The notes: a model not told the origin generated them from the sequence alone. A stretch of 64,000 bases of DNA from Bordetella avium (GCF_034424645.1 NZ_CP139969.1:2976001-3040000), one strand, 5' to 3'; numbered from the stretch's first letter, positions 8,169 through 18,128 are shown. Program-made: numbers and translations.

Positions 8169-9671
8169 ATGACCACGACAAGCAATCTGCCCGAGCGGGC
8201 GGATATTGTGATGATAGGCGCAGGCATCATGAGCGCCACGCTGGCCACGGTGCTGAAGGCGTTGGAGCCCTCGCTCAAAATCGTGATGCTCGAGACGCTG
8301 AATGATTGCGCGATGGAGAGTTCCAACGGCTGGAATAACGCGGGCACCGGACATGCCGCCAATTGCGAGATGAACTACACCCCGCCGCGCCCAGATGGCA
8401 CGGTCGATATTTCCAGAGCCCTGGAGGTGAACACTGAGTTCGATCTGTCGCGCCAGCTATGGTCTTATCTGGTGAAAACGGGCGCGATTCCCAATCCGCA
8501 GGCCTTTATTCACCCCTGCCCCCACATGAGCATGGTCTGGGGCGCAGACAACGTCAAATACCTGCGCCAGCGTTTCAAGGAAATGTCGGCGCACCATTGC
8601 TATCGCGGCATGGAATACAGCGAAGACCCCAAGCAGATCGCCGAATGGGTGCCGCTCGTGATGCAAGGCCGCAGCGGCAATGAGCCGATTGCAGTCACCC
8701 GCATCGTTTCCGGCGCGGATGTGGACTACGGCGCGCTGACGCATTTGCTCATCAAGTCGCTTACGGAACAGGCCGGTTTCGAGGTGCACTATCTGAAGCA
8801 TGTGCATGATCTCGCCCGCCAGCGCGATGGCAGTTGGCGCATCGGCATCCGCGACAGCGGCAGCAAAGCGCAGCAGACGATACAGGCCAAATTCGTCTTC
8901 GTCGGCGCCGGCGGCGGGGCGATCGAACTGCTGCAAAAATCCGGTATTCCGGAGGGCCACGGTTACGGCGGCTTCCCAGTCAGCGGCATCTGGCTGCGCT
9001 GCGATGTCGATAGCGTGAGCGAGCGGCATCACGCCAAAGTCTATGGCAAGGCGCCGCACGGCTCGCCCCCGATGTCGGTGCCGCACCTGGACACCCGCAT
9101 CATCGGCGGCAAGCGTTCGCTGCTGTTCGGCCCCTACGCCGGCTTCTCGTCGCGTTTTCTGAAGCATGGCTCGCTGACCGATCTGTTCCGCTCGGTGCGT
9201 CCCGGCAATGTCCTGCCCATGCTGGATGTGGCGAAGGATAACTGGCCATTGACGGAATATCTCGTATCGCAAGTGCTGCAAAGCGCCGGCCATCAGTTCG
9301 AGATGCTGCGCCAGTACTACCCCGAGGCGCGCAACCATGATTGGACTCACGCAGTTGCTGGCCAGCGCGTGCAGATCATCAAGCCCGGCACGGACAAGGT
9401 GGGCGTGCTGGAGTTCGGCACTGAGCTGGTCACCTCGGCCGATCGCTCCTTCGCGGCGCTATTGGGCGCTTCGCCCGGCGCCTCCACCGCCGCCTTCATC
9501 GCGCTGGAAGTGCTGCAAAAATGCTTCGCCGATAAGCTGACCGCAGACGCCTGGCTGCCGCGCCTGAAAACAGTGATCCCGACCTATGGTGTGGACCTGA
9601 AGACCGATGCCGAAGCCTGCTTCAGCATCCGCAAGTCAACGGCGTCCGTGTTGAATCTCGATTACGTGTGA
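8169..9671 (+). CDS. mqo: Malate:quinone oxidoreductase
   Basis: This is an FAD-dependent peripheral membrane enzyme that oxidises L-malate to oxaloacetate and passes electrons to quinone, bypassing NAD-linked malate dehydrogenase. The ATG at 8169 follows ggaggag by five bases and gives 500 residues, the normal family length. The dinucleotide-binding motif VMIGAGIMSATLA lies at 14-26, followed by the Mqo hallmark ESSNGWNNAGTGHAA and the C-terminal LLGASPGASTAAFIALEVL. The next gene begins seven bases after the stop and encodes a second quinone-linked dehydrogenase, so the pair probably forms an operon feeding C4 and C3 acid electrons into the respiratory chain. Confidence 0.96.
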   Translation: MTTTSNLPERADIVMIGAGIMSATLATVLKALEPSLKIVMLETLNDCAMESSNGWNNAGTGHAANCEMNYTPPRPDGTVDISRALEVNTEFDLSRQLWSYLVKTGAIPNPQAFIHPCPHMSMVWGADNVKYLRQRFKEMSAHHCYRGMEYSEDPKQIAEWVPLVMQGRSGNEPIAVTRIVSGADVDYGALTHLLIKSLTEQAGFEVHYLKHVHDLARQRDGSWRIGIRDSGSKAQQTIQAKFVFVGAGGGAIELLQKSGIPEGHGYGGFPVSGIWLRCDVDSVSERHHAKVYGKAPHGSPPMSVPHLDTRIIGGKRSLLFGPYAGFSSRFLKHGSLTDLFRSVRPGNVLPMLDVAKDNWPLTEYLVSQVLQSAGHQFEMLRQYYPEARNHDWTHAVAGQRVQIIKPGTDKVGVLEFGTELVTSADRSFAALLGASPGASTAAFIALEVLQKCFADKLTADAWLPRLKTVIPTYGVDLKTDAEACFSIRKSTASVLNLDYV

Positions 9672-9678
9672 GGCAGGC

Positions 9679-11412
9679 ATGACAATCAAAAACGTAGCCG
9701 ATCTGGTCATCGAAACCCTGATCGAGACCGGCGTCAAACGCATTTACGGCGTAGTCGGCGACAGCCTGAACGGGCTGACCGAATCCGTGCGCGAGCGTCC
9801 CGCTATCGAGTGGGTGGGGCTGCGCCATGAGGAAGTGGCGGCTTTCGCCGCCTGCGGCGAGTCGCAGGTCACTGGCGAGCTGGCCGTATGCGCGGGCTCT
9901 TGCGGCCCAGGCAATCTGCATTTGATCAATGGCCTGTTCGATGCGCACCGCACGCGCACCCCGGTGCTGGCGATTGCGGCTCACATCCCCTCCAGCGAAA
10001 TCGGCGGCGCGTATTTCCAGGAAACCCATCCGCAAGAGCTGTTCCGCGAGTGCAGCCATTATTGCGAGCTGATCTCGGACATCGGCCAATTGCCCTATGT
10101 GCTAGACAACGCGATCCGCGCCGCAGTCGGGCAGCGCGGCGTGGCCGTGATTGTGCTGCCGGGCGACGTGGCTTTGCGCGCTTCGCCGGTCAAGGCGGTC
10201 ACGCCGCGCCGGGGACTGCTGCCGCCGCAACCGCGCATCACACCTGCGCCAGCCGAGATTGACGAGCTGGCCGATCTGCTCAATGGCACCCAGCGCATCA
10301 CACTGTTCGCCGGACGCGGTTGCGCAGGCTCCCATACGCAGCTGATGCAGCTGGCCGATGCGCTGAAAAGCCCTATCGTCCACGCGCTGGGCGGCAAGGA
10401 GCATGTCGAATACGACAATCCTTTCGATGTCGGCATGACGGGTTTCATCGGCTTCTCGTCCGGCTATGCCGCCATGCATGACTGCGATCTGCTGCTTATG
10501 CTGGGCACCGACTTCCCTTACAAACAATTTCTGCCCGAAAAAATCAAGATCGCGCAGATCGATATCCGGCCCGAACACCTGGGCCGGCGTGCCCAGCTCA
10601 CCCTGGGCGTGGTGGGCGATATCGGCCTGACCCTAGATGCGCTGCTGCCCAAGCTGGCCGCTCGCCAGAATCGCCAGTTTCTGGACAGGGCGCTGGCGCA
10701 CTACGCCCGCTCCCGCGAAGGGCTGGACGAGCTGGCGCAGGGCAAGCCGGGCGGCCCTATCCATCCGCAGTATCTGGCCCGGCTGCTGAGCGACAAGATC
10801 GACGACGACGCCATCGTCACCGCAGACGTCGGCACCTGCATCGTCTGGTCGGCGCGCTATCTGAAAATGAATGGCCAGCGCCGTCTGATCGGCTCGCTCG
10901 CTCATGGTTCCATGGCCAACGCCATGCCGCAGGCCATCGGCATCCAATATGCCCAGCCCGGACGCCAGGTCGTGACCTTCTCGGGTGACGGCGGTTTCTC
11001 CATGCTGATGGGCGACTTGATTTCGCTCAAACAGCACAACATCCCCATCAAGGTGGTGGTGTTCAACAACGGCGTGCTCGGCTTTGTGGCGCTGGAAATG
11101 AAGGCTGCCGGCTTTGTGAATATCGGCGTGGATCTCGACAACCCGAACTTTGCCGCCGTGGCTCGGGCGGTCGGCATCCATGGCGTGCGCGTCGAAGACC
11201 CGGCCGCCTTGCCGGCCGCCATCGACGAGGTGCTGGCCCACGACGGCCCGGCGCTGCTCGATGTCATGACCGCCAAACAAGAGCTGGTGCTACCGCCCAC
11301 CATCGGGCTGGAGCAGGTCAAGGGCTTCAGCCTTTGGGGGCTGCGCGCCGTAATGGACGGCCGCATGCATGACGTGATCGATCTGGCCAGGGTCAATCTG
11401 TCGGGGCGTTGA
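9679..11412 (+). CDS. poxB: Pyruvate:quinone oxidoreductase (pyruvate oxidase, PoxB-type)
   Basis: PoxB is a ThDP- and FAD-dependent peripheral membrane enzyme that decarboxylates pyruvate to acetate and CO2 and reduces quinone. The 577 residues compare with 572 in E. coli. The N-terminal ThDP domain shows YGVVGDSLNGL and RHEEVAAFAACGE with the catalytic-type Glu51. The C-terminal ThDP-binding motif starts at GDGGFSMLMGDL (436 onward). The C-terminal tail, needed for membrane activation in E. coli PoxB, is present but not closely recognisable. Other ThDP enzymes of this superfamily are possible, but length and opening motif fit PoxB best. It follows mqo by seven bases. Confidence 0.9.
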   Translation: MTIKNVADLVIETLIETGVKRIYGVVGDSLNGLTESVRERPAIEWVGLRHEEVAAFAACGESQVTGELAVCAGSCGPGNLHLINGLFDAHRTRTPVLAIAAHIPSSEIGGAYFQETHPQELFRECSHYCELISDIGQLPYVLDNAIRAAVGQRGVAVIVLPGDVALRASPVKAVTPRRGLLPPQPRITPAPAEIDELADLLNGTQRITLFAGRGCAGSHTQLMQLADALKSPIVHALGGKEHVEYDNPFDVGMTGFIGFSSGYAAMHDCDLLLMLGTDFPYKQFLPEKIKIAQIDIRPEHLGRRAQLTLGVVGDIGLTLDALLPKLAARQNRQFLDRALAHYARSREGLDELAQGKPGGPIHPQYLARLLSDKIDDDAIVTADVGTCIVWSARYLKMNGQRRLIGSLAHGSMANAMPQAIGIQYAQPGRQVVTFSGDGGFSMLMGDLISLKQHNIPIKVVVFNNGVLGFVALEMKAAGFVNIGVDLDNPNFAAVARAVGIHGVRVEDPAALPAAIDEVLAHDGPALLDVMTAKQELVLPPTIGLEQVKGFSLWGLRAVMDGRMHDVIDLARVNLSGR

Positions 11413-11448
11413 CACCTTAGGCTCGCCGCAGCGGCTTTGGATGAAAGA

Positions 11449-11478
11449 GGCGGGGGAATAGCTCGAAAGACCCCCGCC
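11449..11478. repeat. GC-rich inverted repeat between poxB and the AEC gene
   Basis: GGCGGGGG and CCCCCGCC pair across 14 bases. There is no T-run. It could be a weak terminator after poxB or a leader hairpin of the AEC gene. Confidence 0.35.
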
Positions 11479-11508
11479 CCATCATGACAACAAGGGGATA
11501 TCTTCGAT

Positions 11509-12429
11509 ATGGTGCACACCATGCTCGCGGCCTTGGGGCCGATCGTATTGGGGTTTCTGGTTGGCTGGCTGTCAGGCCGCTATCACTTCGTCAAACGCGA
11601 GTACGCCCAGGCCTTCGCCGACTTCGTCGTCAAAATCGCCCTGCCCTTGGCGCTGTTTCTGGCGGCGGCCACCTCCTCGCCCTCCGCTATCCTGAACGTC
11701 GATTACGCGCTGTCGCTGGCCGTGGGCCTGATCGGCAGCTATATCGTGGCCTATATCGCCGGGAAGCTGATTTTCAAGCACACCCATACCGACGCCACCA
11801 TGCAGGCTCTGTCGGCATCGTTCCCGGATATGGCCTACTGCGGGCCTCCGGTGCTGCTAGCCGCCGTCGGCTCGGCGGGCCTGATCGCCATGGTGATCGG
11901 CAACCTGATTTATACAGTCATCATCATCCCGCTGGCTTTGCTGGCCCTGGGCGGCCGCCAGAAAGGCGCCAGCCCGCTCAAGTCCCTCTGGCATGCCGTT
12001 TCGCAACCCCTGGTTTTTCTACCCATTCTGGGCGCGATCTTGGCCGTGGCCGGCATCAAGCTGCCCGAACTGCTGCAAAACTCGGTCAATGAACTGGGCA
12101 AAACAGCAGGCGGCGTAGCGCTGTTCTTCCTGGGCCTGTTCCTGTCGGGAGAAAAGCTCAAAATCCGCCCCGAGCTGGTTTTCAACGTACTGGTCAAGAA
12201 CGTGCTGCAGGCTGCGCTCATCCTGGGCATGGGCCTAGCGCTGGGCCTGAAGGGCGACCTGCTGATCTCGGCCTTTCTGATCGGTGTGCTGCCCACGGCA
12301 ACCGCCGTGCCTGCGCTGGCCGTCACCAATCAGGCCTATATGGACGACGCTGCCTCCACGGTACTGCTGAGCACGCTGTTCTCGCTCGTGTCGATCACGG
12401 TGGGGATCGCTGTCGCCGCGCAGTTCTGA
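11509..12429 (+). CDS. AEC-family transporter (malate/malonate-type permease)
   Basis: This 306-residue inner-membrane protein with about ten helices has the two-half AEC layout. The N-terminal AALGPIVLGFLVGWLSGRYH and the repeated YCGPPVLLAAVGSAGLIAMV resemble the MdcF/MleP carboxylate branch more than the first AEC gene of this window does. A ribosome site (aagggg) lies about 13 bases before the ATG. It is downstream of mqo and poxB, so import or export of a dicarboxylate or pyruvate-like acid is a reasonable but unproven guess. Confidence 0.85.
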   Translation: MVHTMLAALGPIVLGFLVGWLSGRYHFVKREYAQAFADFVVKIALPLALFLAAATSSPSAILNVDYALSLAVGLIGSYIVAYIAGKLIFKHTHTDATMQALSASFPDMAYCGPPVLLAAVGSAGLIAMVIGNLIYTVIIIPLALLALGGRQKGASPLKSLWHAVSQPLVFLPILGAILAVAGIKLPELLQNSVNELGKTAGGVALFFLGLFLSGEKLKIRPELVFNVLVKNVLQAALILGMGLALGLKGDLLISAFLIGVLPTATAVPALAVTNQAYMDDAASTVLLSTLFSLVSITVGIAVAAQF

Positions 12430-12436
12430 GCTTGCT

Positions 12437-12466
12437 AAAAAACGCGATCCTCGAGGGGATCGCGTT
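12437..12466 (-). terminator. Terminator of the dedA-type gene, possibly bidirectional
   Basis: A perfect 10-bp stem (AACGCGATCC/GGATCGCGTT, six-base loop) is followed on the minus strand by a T-run. It sits between the converging AEC and DedA genes and may also stop AEC transcription. Confidence 0.85.
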
Positions 12467-12517
12467 ATCTGTCCCGAGCTGGCCGGCGTCACCGGACAGC
12501 GAGAGAGCACGCCCGGC

Positions 12518-13153
12518 TCAGTGTGTCCGACGGCTGCGCACAAAGCGCAAGACGCCCGCCGCCACCACCGGCACGATAGCGGCGGCCAGCCCCAGCAAGA
12601 CAATGGTGTTGAGATGGTTTTTGACGATGGGGATATTGCCAAAGAAATAGCCCGCGGCAATCAGGCCAAGCACCCAAAGAATGGCGCCGCCCACATTGAA
12701 GAGTTGAAAGCGTCCCTGCGCCATCTGCGCAACACCGGCCACAAAGGGCGCGAAGGTGCGGACCACGGGAATGAAGCGCGACATGACGATGGTCTTGCCG
12801 CCGTGCTTTTCATAGAACAGATGGGTCTTGAGCAGCGCCCCCCGGTCCAGAAAGCGCACATTCATGGTGAATACCTTGGGCCCGAGCGAACGCCCTATCC
12901 AGTAATTCAGGGTATTGCCGGTCGTTGCCGCCACAATGAGCAGGATGGCGAGCAGGACGGGATCAATCGCCCCAGTCGCCCCAAAAGCGCCTGCGATAAA
13001 CAGCAGAGAGTCCCCCGGCAGAAACGGGAAGACCACAAGCCCGGTTTCCGCAAAAACAATCAGAAACAACACCAGATACACCCACACCCCGTATTGATCG
13101 ACCCAGACGCCCAGCGTCTGATCGATGTGCAGGATCATATTGAGAAATTCCAT
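12518..13153 (-). CDS. DedA-family (VTT domain) membrane protein
   Basis: This 211-residue inner-membrane protein belongs to the DedA family, whose members support envelope integrity and proton-motive-force-linked lipid transport (undecaprenyl phosphate or phospholipid flipping). The membrane re-entrant motif FPFLPGDSLLFIAGAFGA (43-60) with acidic Glu36 and Asp48 is visible, as is the Arg-bearing SRFIPVVRTFAPFVAGVAQM stretch. Both are required for function in studied members. Length and motifs match the E. coli DedA/YqjA/YghB group. It diverges from mutL. A second, shorter DedA protein is encoded at 23.5 kb. Confidence 0.92.
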   Translation of the reverse strand: MEFLNMILHIDQTLGVWVDQYGVWVYLVLFLIVFAETGLVVFPFLPGDSLLFIAGAFGATGAIDPVLLAILLIVAATTGNTLNYWIGRSLGPKVFTMNVRFLDRGALLKTHLFYEKHGGKTIVMSRFIPVVRTFAPFVAGVAQMAQGRFQLFNVGGAILWVLGLIAAGYFFGNIPIVKNHLNTIVLLGLAAAIVPVVAAGVLRFVRSRRTH

Positions 13154-13221
13154 TGTCTGCGCCGGCCTCGAAAACCCATACCCAAAAAAGAAGAGACACT
13201 ATAGCCCAGCGGCACAGGGGC

Positions 13222-13227
13222 TAAAAT
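13222..13227 (+). promoter_or_regulatory. Possible -10 box for mutL-miaA
   Basis: TAAAAT lies 34 bases before the chosen mutL start, in the short gap between dedA and mutL. No clear -35 hexamer is seen. Confidence 0.3.
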
Positions 13228-13260
13228 CGAGCCAGCCCCTTGAATCTGGATTGCGCCACC

Positions 13261-15126
13261 ATGTCTGAACGACGCCCCATCGCCCAACTCCCCGACCTGC
13301 TGATCAGCCAGATTGCGGCCGGCGAGGTCATCGAGCGCCCGGCGTCCGTCTTAAAGGAAATCCTGGAAAACGCCATCGACGCCGGTGCGCGCGCCATCGA
13401 GATCCGGCTCGAAGGCGGCGGCATCCGCCGCATCGCGGTCAGCGACGATGGCTTTGGCATCCCGCCCGAAGAACTGCCGCTTGCCGTCGCGCAGCACGCC
13501 ACCAGCAAAATCCGTTCCTTATCCGAACTGGAGTCGGTGGTCTCGATGGGTTTCCGCGGTGAAGCCCTGGCCTCTATCGCTTCGGTGGCGCGCCTGACGA
13601 TTATTTCGCGTGTGCGCAACGGCGACCATGCCTGGCAAATCGACGCCAGCAGCGGCGAAATCAGCCCGGCCTCCGGCCCGCCGGGCACGACCGTCGACGT
13701 GCGCCAGCTTTTCGACAACGTGCCGGCGCGCCGCAAGTTCCTGCGCTCGGAGGCCACCGAATTCGGCCATTGCCTGGATGCGCTCGAACGCATCGCCCTG
13801 GCCAATCCGCAAATCGCTTTCCGGCTGTTTCACCACGACAAAGCGCAGCGCCAATGGCTGCCCGCCGATCCGGGCCAGCGCATTCGTGATGTGCTGGGCG
13901 CCGAGTTCGCTGGCCAGGCGCTGCCGGTCGACACACGCTATGGCGCGATCGGCCTGATGGGCATGGTGACCCGGCCCACGGCGGCCCGGGCCCGCGCCGA
14001 CCGCCAATACCTTTACGTCAATGGCCGCTATGTGCGCGACCGGACGGTAAGCCATGCCTTGCGCAGCGCCTACGCCGACGTTCTGCATGGCGATCGCCAG
14101 CCGGCCTATGTGCTGTATCTAGAGGTCGATCCGGCGGCGGTGGACGTCAACGTGCATCCGGCCAAGCATGAAGTGCGTTTTCGCGACAGCGGCGCAGTCC
14201 ACCGCTTCGTCTCTCAAGTGGTTGGCCAGGCCCTGGCGCAGACCGGCGGCGCGCAGGCGCTCGATGCCGAAGATCCGCCGCCTGAGCCGATAAGGCCCGA
14301 GACGCCTCCCCCCCCATCGCTTTCTCCTGCTGCGGCGCTCCCCTCGGCGCCCGCCCAACCCCCGGCCGCGCCTTACCCGTCCCGGCCGCACAGCCAGATG
14401 CCCTTCCGACTGCAAGAGCCGGCTGGCGTCTCGGCGCGCGACTGGCAATCGCTCTATCGCCCGCTGGCCGAACCCGGCGCCACGCCCCAGACGGCGGACC
14501 GGCCTCAGGCGGCGGCCCCCGCCCGCTTGGTCAGCGAGGAAGAACACCCCCTGGGCATGGCTCTGGGCCAGTTGCACGGGGTGTATATCCTGGCGCAGAA
14601 CGCACGCGGCCTAGTGCTGGTCGATATGCATGCCGCGCACGAGCGCGTCGTCTACGAACAGCTCAAGCACGCGCTCGACGAACGCAGCCTGCCGCGTCAG
14701 GACCTGCTGGTGCCGGTCGTGTTTCACGCCCAGGAAAAAGACGTCGCCCTGGCCGAAGAATATGCGGAACAGCTCAGCGAACTGGGGTTCGAGATGCGGC
14801 CCTCCGGCCCGACCTCTATCGCGGTGCGCAGCGTGCCGGCCCTGCTGGCGCGGGGCGACATCGAAGGCCTGGCCCGCGCCGTGCTGCGCGACCTAGGCGC
14901 CGTAGGCGCATCGCAGCTTTTGACCGAGCAACGCAACGAGCTGCTATCCACCATGGCCTGCCACGGTTCGGTGCGGGCCAACCGCCGCCTGACGATCGAG
15001 GAAATGAACGCGCTGCTGCGCCAGATGGAAGCGACCGAACGCGCAGACCAATGCAACCATGGCCGGCCCACCTGGATACAGTGGACGGTCAACGATCTGG
15101 ACAAACTTTTCCTGCGCGGCCAATAA
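13261..15126 (+). CDS. mutL: DNA mismatch repair protein MutL
   Basis: MutL couples MutS mismatch recognition to strand incision. I chose the ATG at 13261 (621 residues, [10 protein letters not shown]) over an in-frame TTG at 13240, because the family starts with an I-A-A-G-E-V-I segment about 20 residues in. The GHKL ATPase motifs are visible: ENAIDAG (36-42), [11 protein letters not shown] and [11 protein letters not shown] Pro-rich linker (about 335-415) separates the C-terminal dimerisation domain. [12 protein letters not shown] at 455-466 matches the DQHAX2EX4E endonuclease signature of MutL proteins from bacteria without MutH, apart from Met for Gln. Three bases separate its stop codon from the miaA start. 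Confidence 0.96.
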   Translation: MSERRPIAQLPDLLISQIAAGEVIERPASVLKEILENAIDAGARAIEIRLEGGGIRRIAVSDDGFGIPPEELPLAVAQHATSKIRSLSELESVVSMGFRGEALASIASVARLTIISRVRNGDHAWQIDASSGEISPASGPPGTTVDVRQLFDNVPARRKFLRSEATEFGHCLDALERIALANPQIAFRLFHHDKAQRQWLPADPGQRIRDVLGAEFAGQALPVDTRYGAIGLMGMVTRPTAARARADRQYLYVNGRYVRDRTVSHALRSAYADVLHGDRQPAYVLYLEVDPAAVDVNVHPAKHEVRFRDSGAVHRFVSQVVGQALAQTGGAQALDAEDPPPEPIRPETPPPPSLSPAAALPSAPAQPPAAPYPSRPHSQMPFRLQEPAGVSARDWQSLYRPLAEPGATPQTADRPQAAAPARLVSEEEHPLGMALGQLHGVYILAQNARGLVLVDMHAAHERVVYEQLKHALDERSLPRQDLLVPVVFHAQEKDVALAEEYAEQLSELGFEMRPSGPTSIAVRSVPALLARGDIEGLARAVLRDLGAVGASQLLTEQRNELLSTMACHGSVRANRRLTIEEMNALLRQMEATERADQCNHGRPTWIQWTVNDLDKLFLRGQ

Positions 15127-15128
15127 GC

Positions 15129-16067
15129 ATGAACACCCTCCCCCTGATCTGCCTGGCCGGACCGACCGCCGCCGGCAAGAGCGCCGCGACCCTGGCACTG
15201 GCTGAGCGCTGGCCGCTGGAAATCATCAATGTCGATTCCGCGACCATTTACCGTGGCATGGATATCGGCACGGCCAAACCCTCTGCTGCCGAACAGGCGC
15301 AGGTGGCGCAGCACCTGTTGGACATCCGCGACCCGTCCCAGGCGTATTCGGCCGCCGACTTTCGGACCGACACGCTGGCCCTGATCGAGGACATCCAGGC
15401 GCGAGGCCGCATTCCTTTGCTGGCCGGCGGGACCATGCTTTATTACAAGGCCCTGCGTGAAGGCCTGGATGACCTGCCTCAGGCCGACCCCGTACTGCGC
15501 GCCGAGCTCGAAGCCCGGGCCGCAAACGAGGGCTGGCCGGCGCTGCATGCCGAGCTGGCGCGGCATGACCCCATCACCGCCGTCCGCCTGTCACCCAATG
15601 ACAGCCAGCGCATACAGCGCGCGCTGGAAGTCTGTTTACTGTCCGGGCGGGCCATGTCAGCGCTCTTGACCGGCACGCGCCGTCCGGCGCCGTCCGATCT
15701 ACGCTTCGTGACGATCAGCCTGGAACCCTCCGATCGCGCCGGCTTGCATGCGCGCATCGCGCAGCGCTTTGACGCCATGCTGCAAGCCGGTCTGGAAGCG
15801 GAAGTGCGCAGCCTGAAACAACGCACTGACCTGCACCCCGGCCTGCCCTCGGTGCGCTGCGTGGGCTACCGGCAGATGTGGGCCTATCTGGATGGGGAGG
15901 TTTCGTTTGACGAGGCGCGCGAACAAGGCATCGCAGCGACGCGCCAGTTGGCCAAGCGGCAACTGACATGGCTGCGCGCCCAGCCTGAGCGTGTGATCGT
16001 GGATTGTCTGGCCGCGGGCACGGCCGCGCGCGTCGTGGATATCGCCGCGCGCTATTTGCCCGGCTGA
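15129..16067 (+). CDS. miaA: tRNA dimethylallyltransferase MiaA
   Basis: MiaA transfers a dimethylallyl group to A37 of tRNAs reading UNN codons. The 312-residue protein begins at the ATG two bases after the mutL stop, a common mutL-miaA pairing. The P-loop is GPTAAGKS at 11-18. The downstream [21 protein letters not shown] and [18 protein letters not shown] segments are diagnostic. The [16 protein letters not shown] motif in the C-terminal half is also conserved. Nothing is unusual. Confidence 0.97.
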   Translation: MNTLPLICLAGPTAAGKSAATLALAERWPLEIINVDSATIYRGMDIGTAKPSAAEQAQVAQHLLDIRDPSQAYSAADFRTDTLALIEDIQARGRIPLLAGGTMLYYKALREGLDDLPQADPVLRAELEARAANEGWPALHAELARHDPITAVRLSPNDSQRIQRALEVCLLSGRAMSALLTGTRRPAPSDLRFVTISLEPSDRAGLHARIAQRFDAMLQAGLEAEVRSLKQRTDLHPGLPSVRCVGYRQMWAYLDGEVSFDEAREQGIAATRQLAKRQLTWLRAQPERVIVDCLAAGTAARVVDIAARYLPG

Positions 16068-16071
16068 GCGA

Positions 16072-16097
16072 AGGCGGCAAGCAGCGGGCTGCCGCCT
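16072..16097. terminator. Hairpin between convergent miaA and purM
   Basis: AGGCGGCA and TGCCGCCT form an 8-bp stem in the 45-bp gap between the two stop codons. There is no clear T-run, so this is a weak call. Confidence 0.35.
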
Positions 16098-16112
16098 CCT
16101 GCCCAACAAACC

Positions 16113-17162
16113 TCAGACCACGAAGGTCTGGGCCATGCCGTCTTGCTGAGGCACGATCTCGCCGAGGCGGCTGACTGCTTCACCCTGGGCACGCAGCGTG
16201 GCGGAAATGGCGTCGGCCTGATCGGCCGCAACCACCAGCACCATACCGATGCCGCAGTTAAAGACGCGGTACATCTCGGAGTCGGCCACGGCGCCTTGCT
16301 GCTGCAACCACTGGAACAACTGGGGCATCTGCCAGCCGTCGCGATAGAGTTTGGCCGACAGGCCTTGCTGCAAAATGCGCGGCACGTTGTCGAGCAAACC
16401 GCCGCCCGTAATGTGCGCCAGGCCCTTGATGGCCGTGCCATGCTCGGCCAGGGCCGCCAGCACCTGCTTCACATAGATGCGCGTGGGCGCCATGACGACA
16501 TCGACCAGCGGCTGGCCGTGAAAGTCCTGATCCGGACGGGCGCCGGCGCGCTCCAGAATTTTGCGCACCAGCGAATAACCGTTGGAGTGCGCGCCGCTAG
16601 AGGCCAGACCCAGCACCACATCGCCGGGCTGAATGGATTTGCCATCGATGATGGCCGTTTTTTCGACCGCGCCAACCGCGAAACCGGCGAGGTCATATTC
16701 GCCGTCCGGGTACATGCCGGGCATTTCAGCGGTTTCGCCACCGATCAGAGCGCAGCCCGCCAGCTCGCAACCACGGGCGATGCCGCCCACGACGGCGGCG
16801 GCGGTATCGACCGACAACTTGCCGCAGGCGAAGTAATCGAGGAAGAAGAGCGGCTCGGCGCCCTGCACCAGGATGTCGTTCACGCTCATGGCCACCAGAT
16901 CGATACCGACGGTGTCATGGCGGTTCCAGTCGAAAGCCAGACGCAGCTTGGTGCCCACGCCGTCGGTTCCCGACACCAACACCGGTTCACGGTATTTCTT
17001 GGGCACCTCGAACAGGGCGCCGAAACCGCCGATGCCCGCCAGCACACCCGGGCGCATGGTGCGCGCGGCCAGGGGCTTGATGCGGTCGACCAGCGCATCG
17101 CCGGCGTCGATATCGACCCCGGCGTCGCGGTAGGTCAGGGGAGCGCTATGTTCATTAGTCAT
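16113..17162 (-). CDS. purM: Phosphoribosylformylglycinamidine cyclo-ligase (AIR synthetase)
   Basis: PurM closes the imidazole ring of aminoimidazole ribonucleotide in purine synthesis using ATP. The 349 residues match the family. The N-terminus [20 protein letters not shown], the [10 protein letters not shown] and [15 protein letters not shown] segments, and the [11 protein letters not shown] and [16 protein letters not shown] motifs are all typical of the PurM/PurL fold. It is transcribed away from hda across a 276-bp gap that holds no gene. No other purine gene is nearby. Confidence 0.97.
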   Translation of the reverse strand: MTNEHSAPLTYRDAGVDIDAGDALVDRIKPLAARTMRPGVLAGIGGFGALFEVPKKYREPVLVSGTDGVGTKLRLAFDWNRHDTVGIDLVAMSVNDILVQGAEPLFFLDYFACGKLSVDTAAAVVGGIARGCELAGCALIGGETAEMPGMYPDGEYDLAGFAVGAVEKTAIIDGKSIQPGDVVLGLASSGAHSNGYSLVRKILERAGARPDQDFHGQPLVDVVMAPTRIYVKQVLAALAEHGTAIKGLAHITGGGLLDNVPRILQQGLSAKLYRDGWQMPQLFQWLQQQGAVADSEMYRVFNCGIGMVLVVAADQADAISATLRAQGEAVSRLGEIVPQQDGMAQTFVV

Positions 17163-17438
17163 GAGAAAAACCGTGGGGTATGTAACAATTGCGGGTTTTG
17201 GAAGTAGCTAGCCCGGGATTTTAGACGAAGCGGGAGGATGCGGCAGGCGAGCCAGGCCGCGACGCCCGATTTCTCGCTTTCTGGCCGTGTTTTTCCTCGC
17301 TTTTTCGGGCTTTTCCGGGCCTTTCTCTCTTTAGGTGCCGGTTTAACGTTCCTGGCGCCACCTTTGTAAGACGGCGATGGCTTTCGTAGTTTAAAGTTCA
17401 GGGTCAGCCCGCTCCCAGCCCGTTTTATCGCAATTCCA
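17163..17438. other. Divergent purM/hda intergenic region with a pyrimidine-rich tract
   Basis: No gene is seen. From about 17265 to 17333 the plus strand is almost free of A and is dominated by C, T and G, with repeated TTTTTC and TTTTCC runs. On the minus strand this is a purine-rich leader upstream of purM. Promoters for both genes must lie here, but no convincing -35/-10 pair is visible. Confidence 0.4.
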
Positions 17439-18128
17439 ATGAACCGCCAGCTGCTGCTCGACGTACTTCCTGCGCCAGCGCCTTCGCTGAACAACTTCAT
17501 TGCCGGCCCCAATGGCGAGGCTCTGGCCGCCGCTCGCGCGCTCGCCCCCGGACGCGCTGTCTATCTGTGGGGCCCGGCAGGCAGCGGCCGTACCCATTTG
17601 CTGCGCGGACTGCGCCCCAACGCGGTGTACATCGACGCGGCCAGCGGGCCCAAGCTGCTGCGCCAACTGGCCGAGGCCGACTCCACGGCGCCCATGCCGG
17701 CCATCATCGCCGTCGATGATGTGCATTTAATGGATAAAGCCAGGCAGGCGGCGCTATTCGCCCTGTACAATCGCTGGCGCGAATCCGCCGCGACCGACCG
17801 CGCCTTCGCGCTGGCGGTGGCCGGCGACCGGGCCCCCATGTCGCTGCCCTTGCGCGAAGACCTGCGCACCCGCCTCGGCTGGGATCTGGTCTTCCGCCTT
17901 GAGCCTCTTTCGGATGCAGACAAATTGTCCGCGCTCTCGGCTCAAGCCGCAGACCGCGGCTTGCAGTTGGCGCCAGAAGTCATCAACTGGATGCTCACGC
18001 ACCATGAGCGCGACATCCGCAAGCTGGCCTCGCTCCTGGACGCGCTGGATCGCTATTCCCTGGCCACAGGCCGCCCCATCACCACGGCGCTTTTACGCGC
18101 CATGCTTGCCGAATCTCAAGTCAAATGA
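17439..18128 (+). CDS. hda: DnaA regulatory inactivator Hda
   Basis: Hda binds the replication clamp and stimulates ATP hydrolysis on DnaA, preventing re-initiation. The 229-residue AAA+ protein starts with a clamp-binding-like QLLLDV at residues 4-9. Its Walker A is GPAGSGRTH (45-53), with Arg in place of the usual Lys, as in E. coli Hda. Walker B is IIAVDDVHLM. The C-terminal LTHHERDIRKLASLLDALDRYSL matches the DnaA-related lid. The stop overlaps the start of the next gene (ATGA), so it is translationally coupled to the HAD phosphatase and probably to pcnB and folK. Confidence 0.93.
   Translation: MNRQLLLDVLPAPAPSLNNFIAGPNGEALAAARALAPGRAVYLWGPAGSGRTHLLRGLRPNAVYIDAASGPKLLRQLAEADSTAPMPAIIAVDDVHLMDKARQAALFALYNRWRESAATDRAFALAVAGDRAPMSLPLREDLRTRLGWDLVFRLEPLSDADKLSALSAQAADRGLQLAPEVINWMLTHHERDIRKLASLLDALDRYSLATGRPITTALLRAMLAESQVK

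Noticed and set aside
17159..17512. Basic 117-codon minus-strand frame between hda and purM
   Set aside because: It overlaps the hda start, and its Lys/Arg bias reflects the pyrimidine-rich tract on the other strand.
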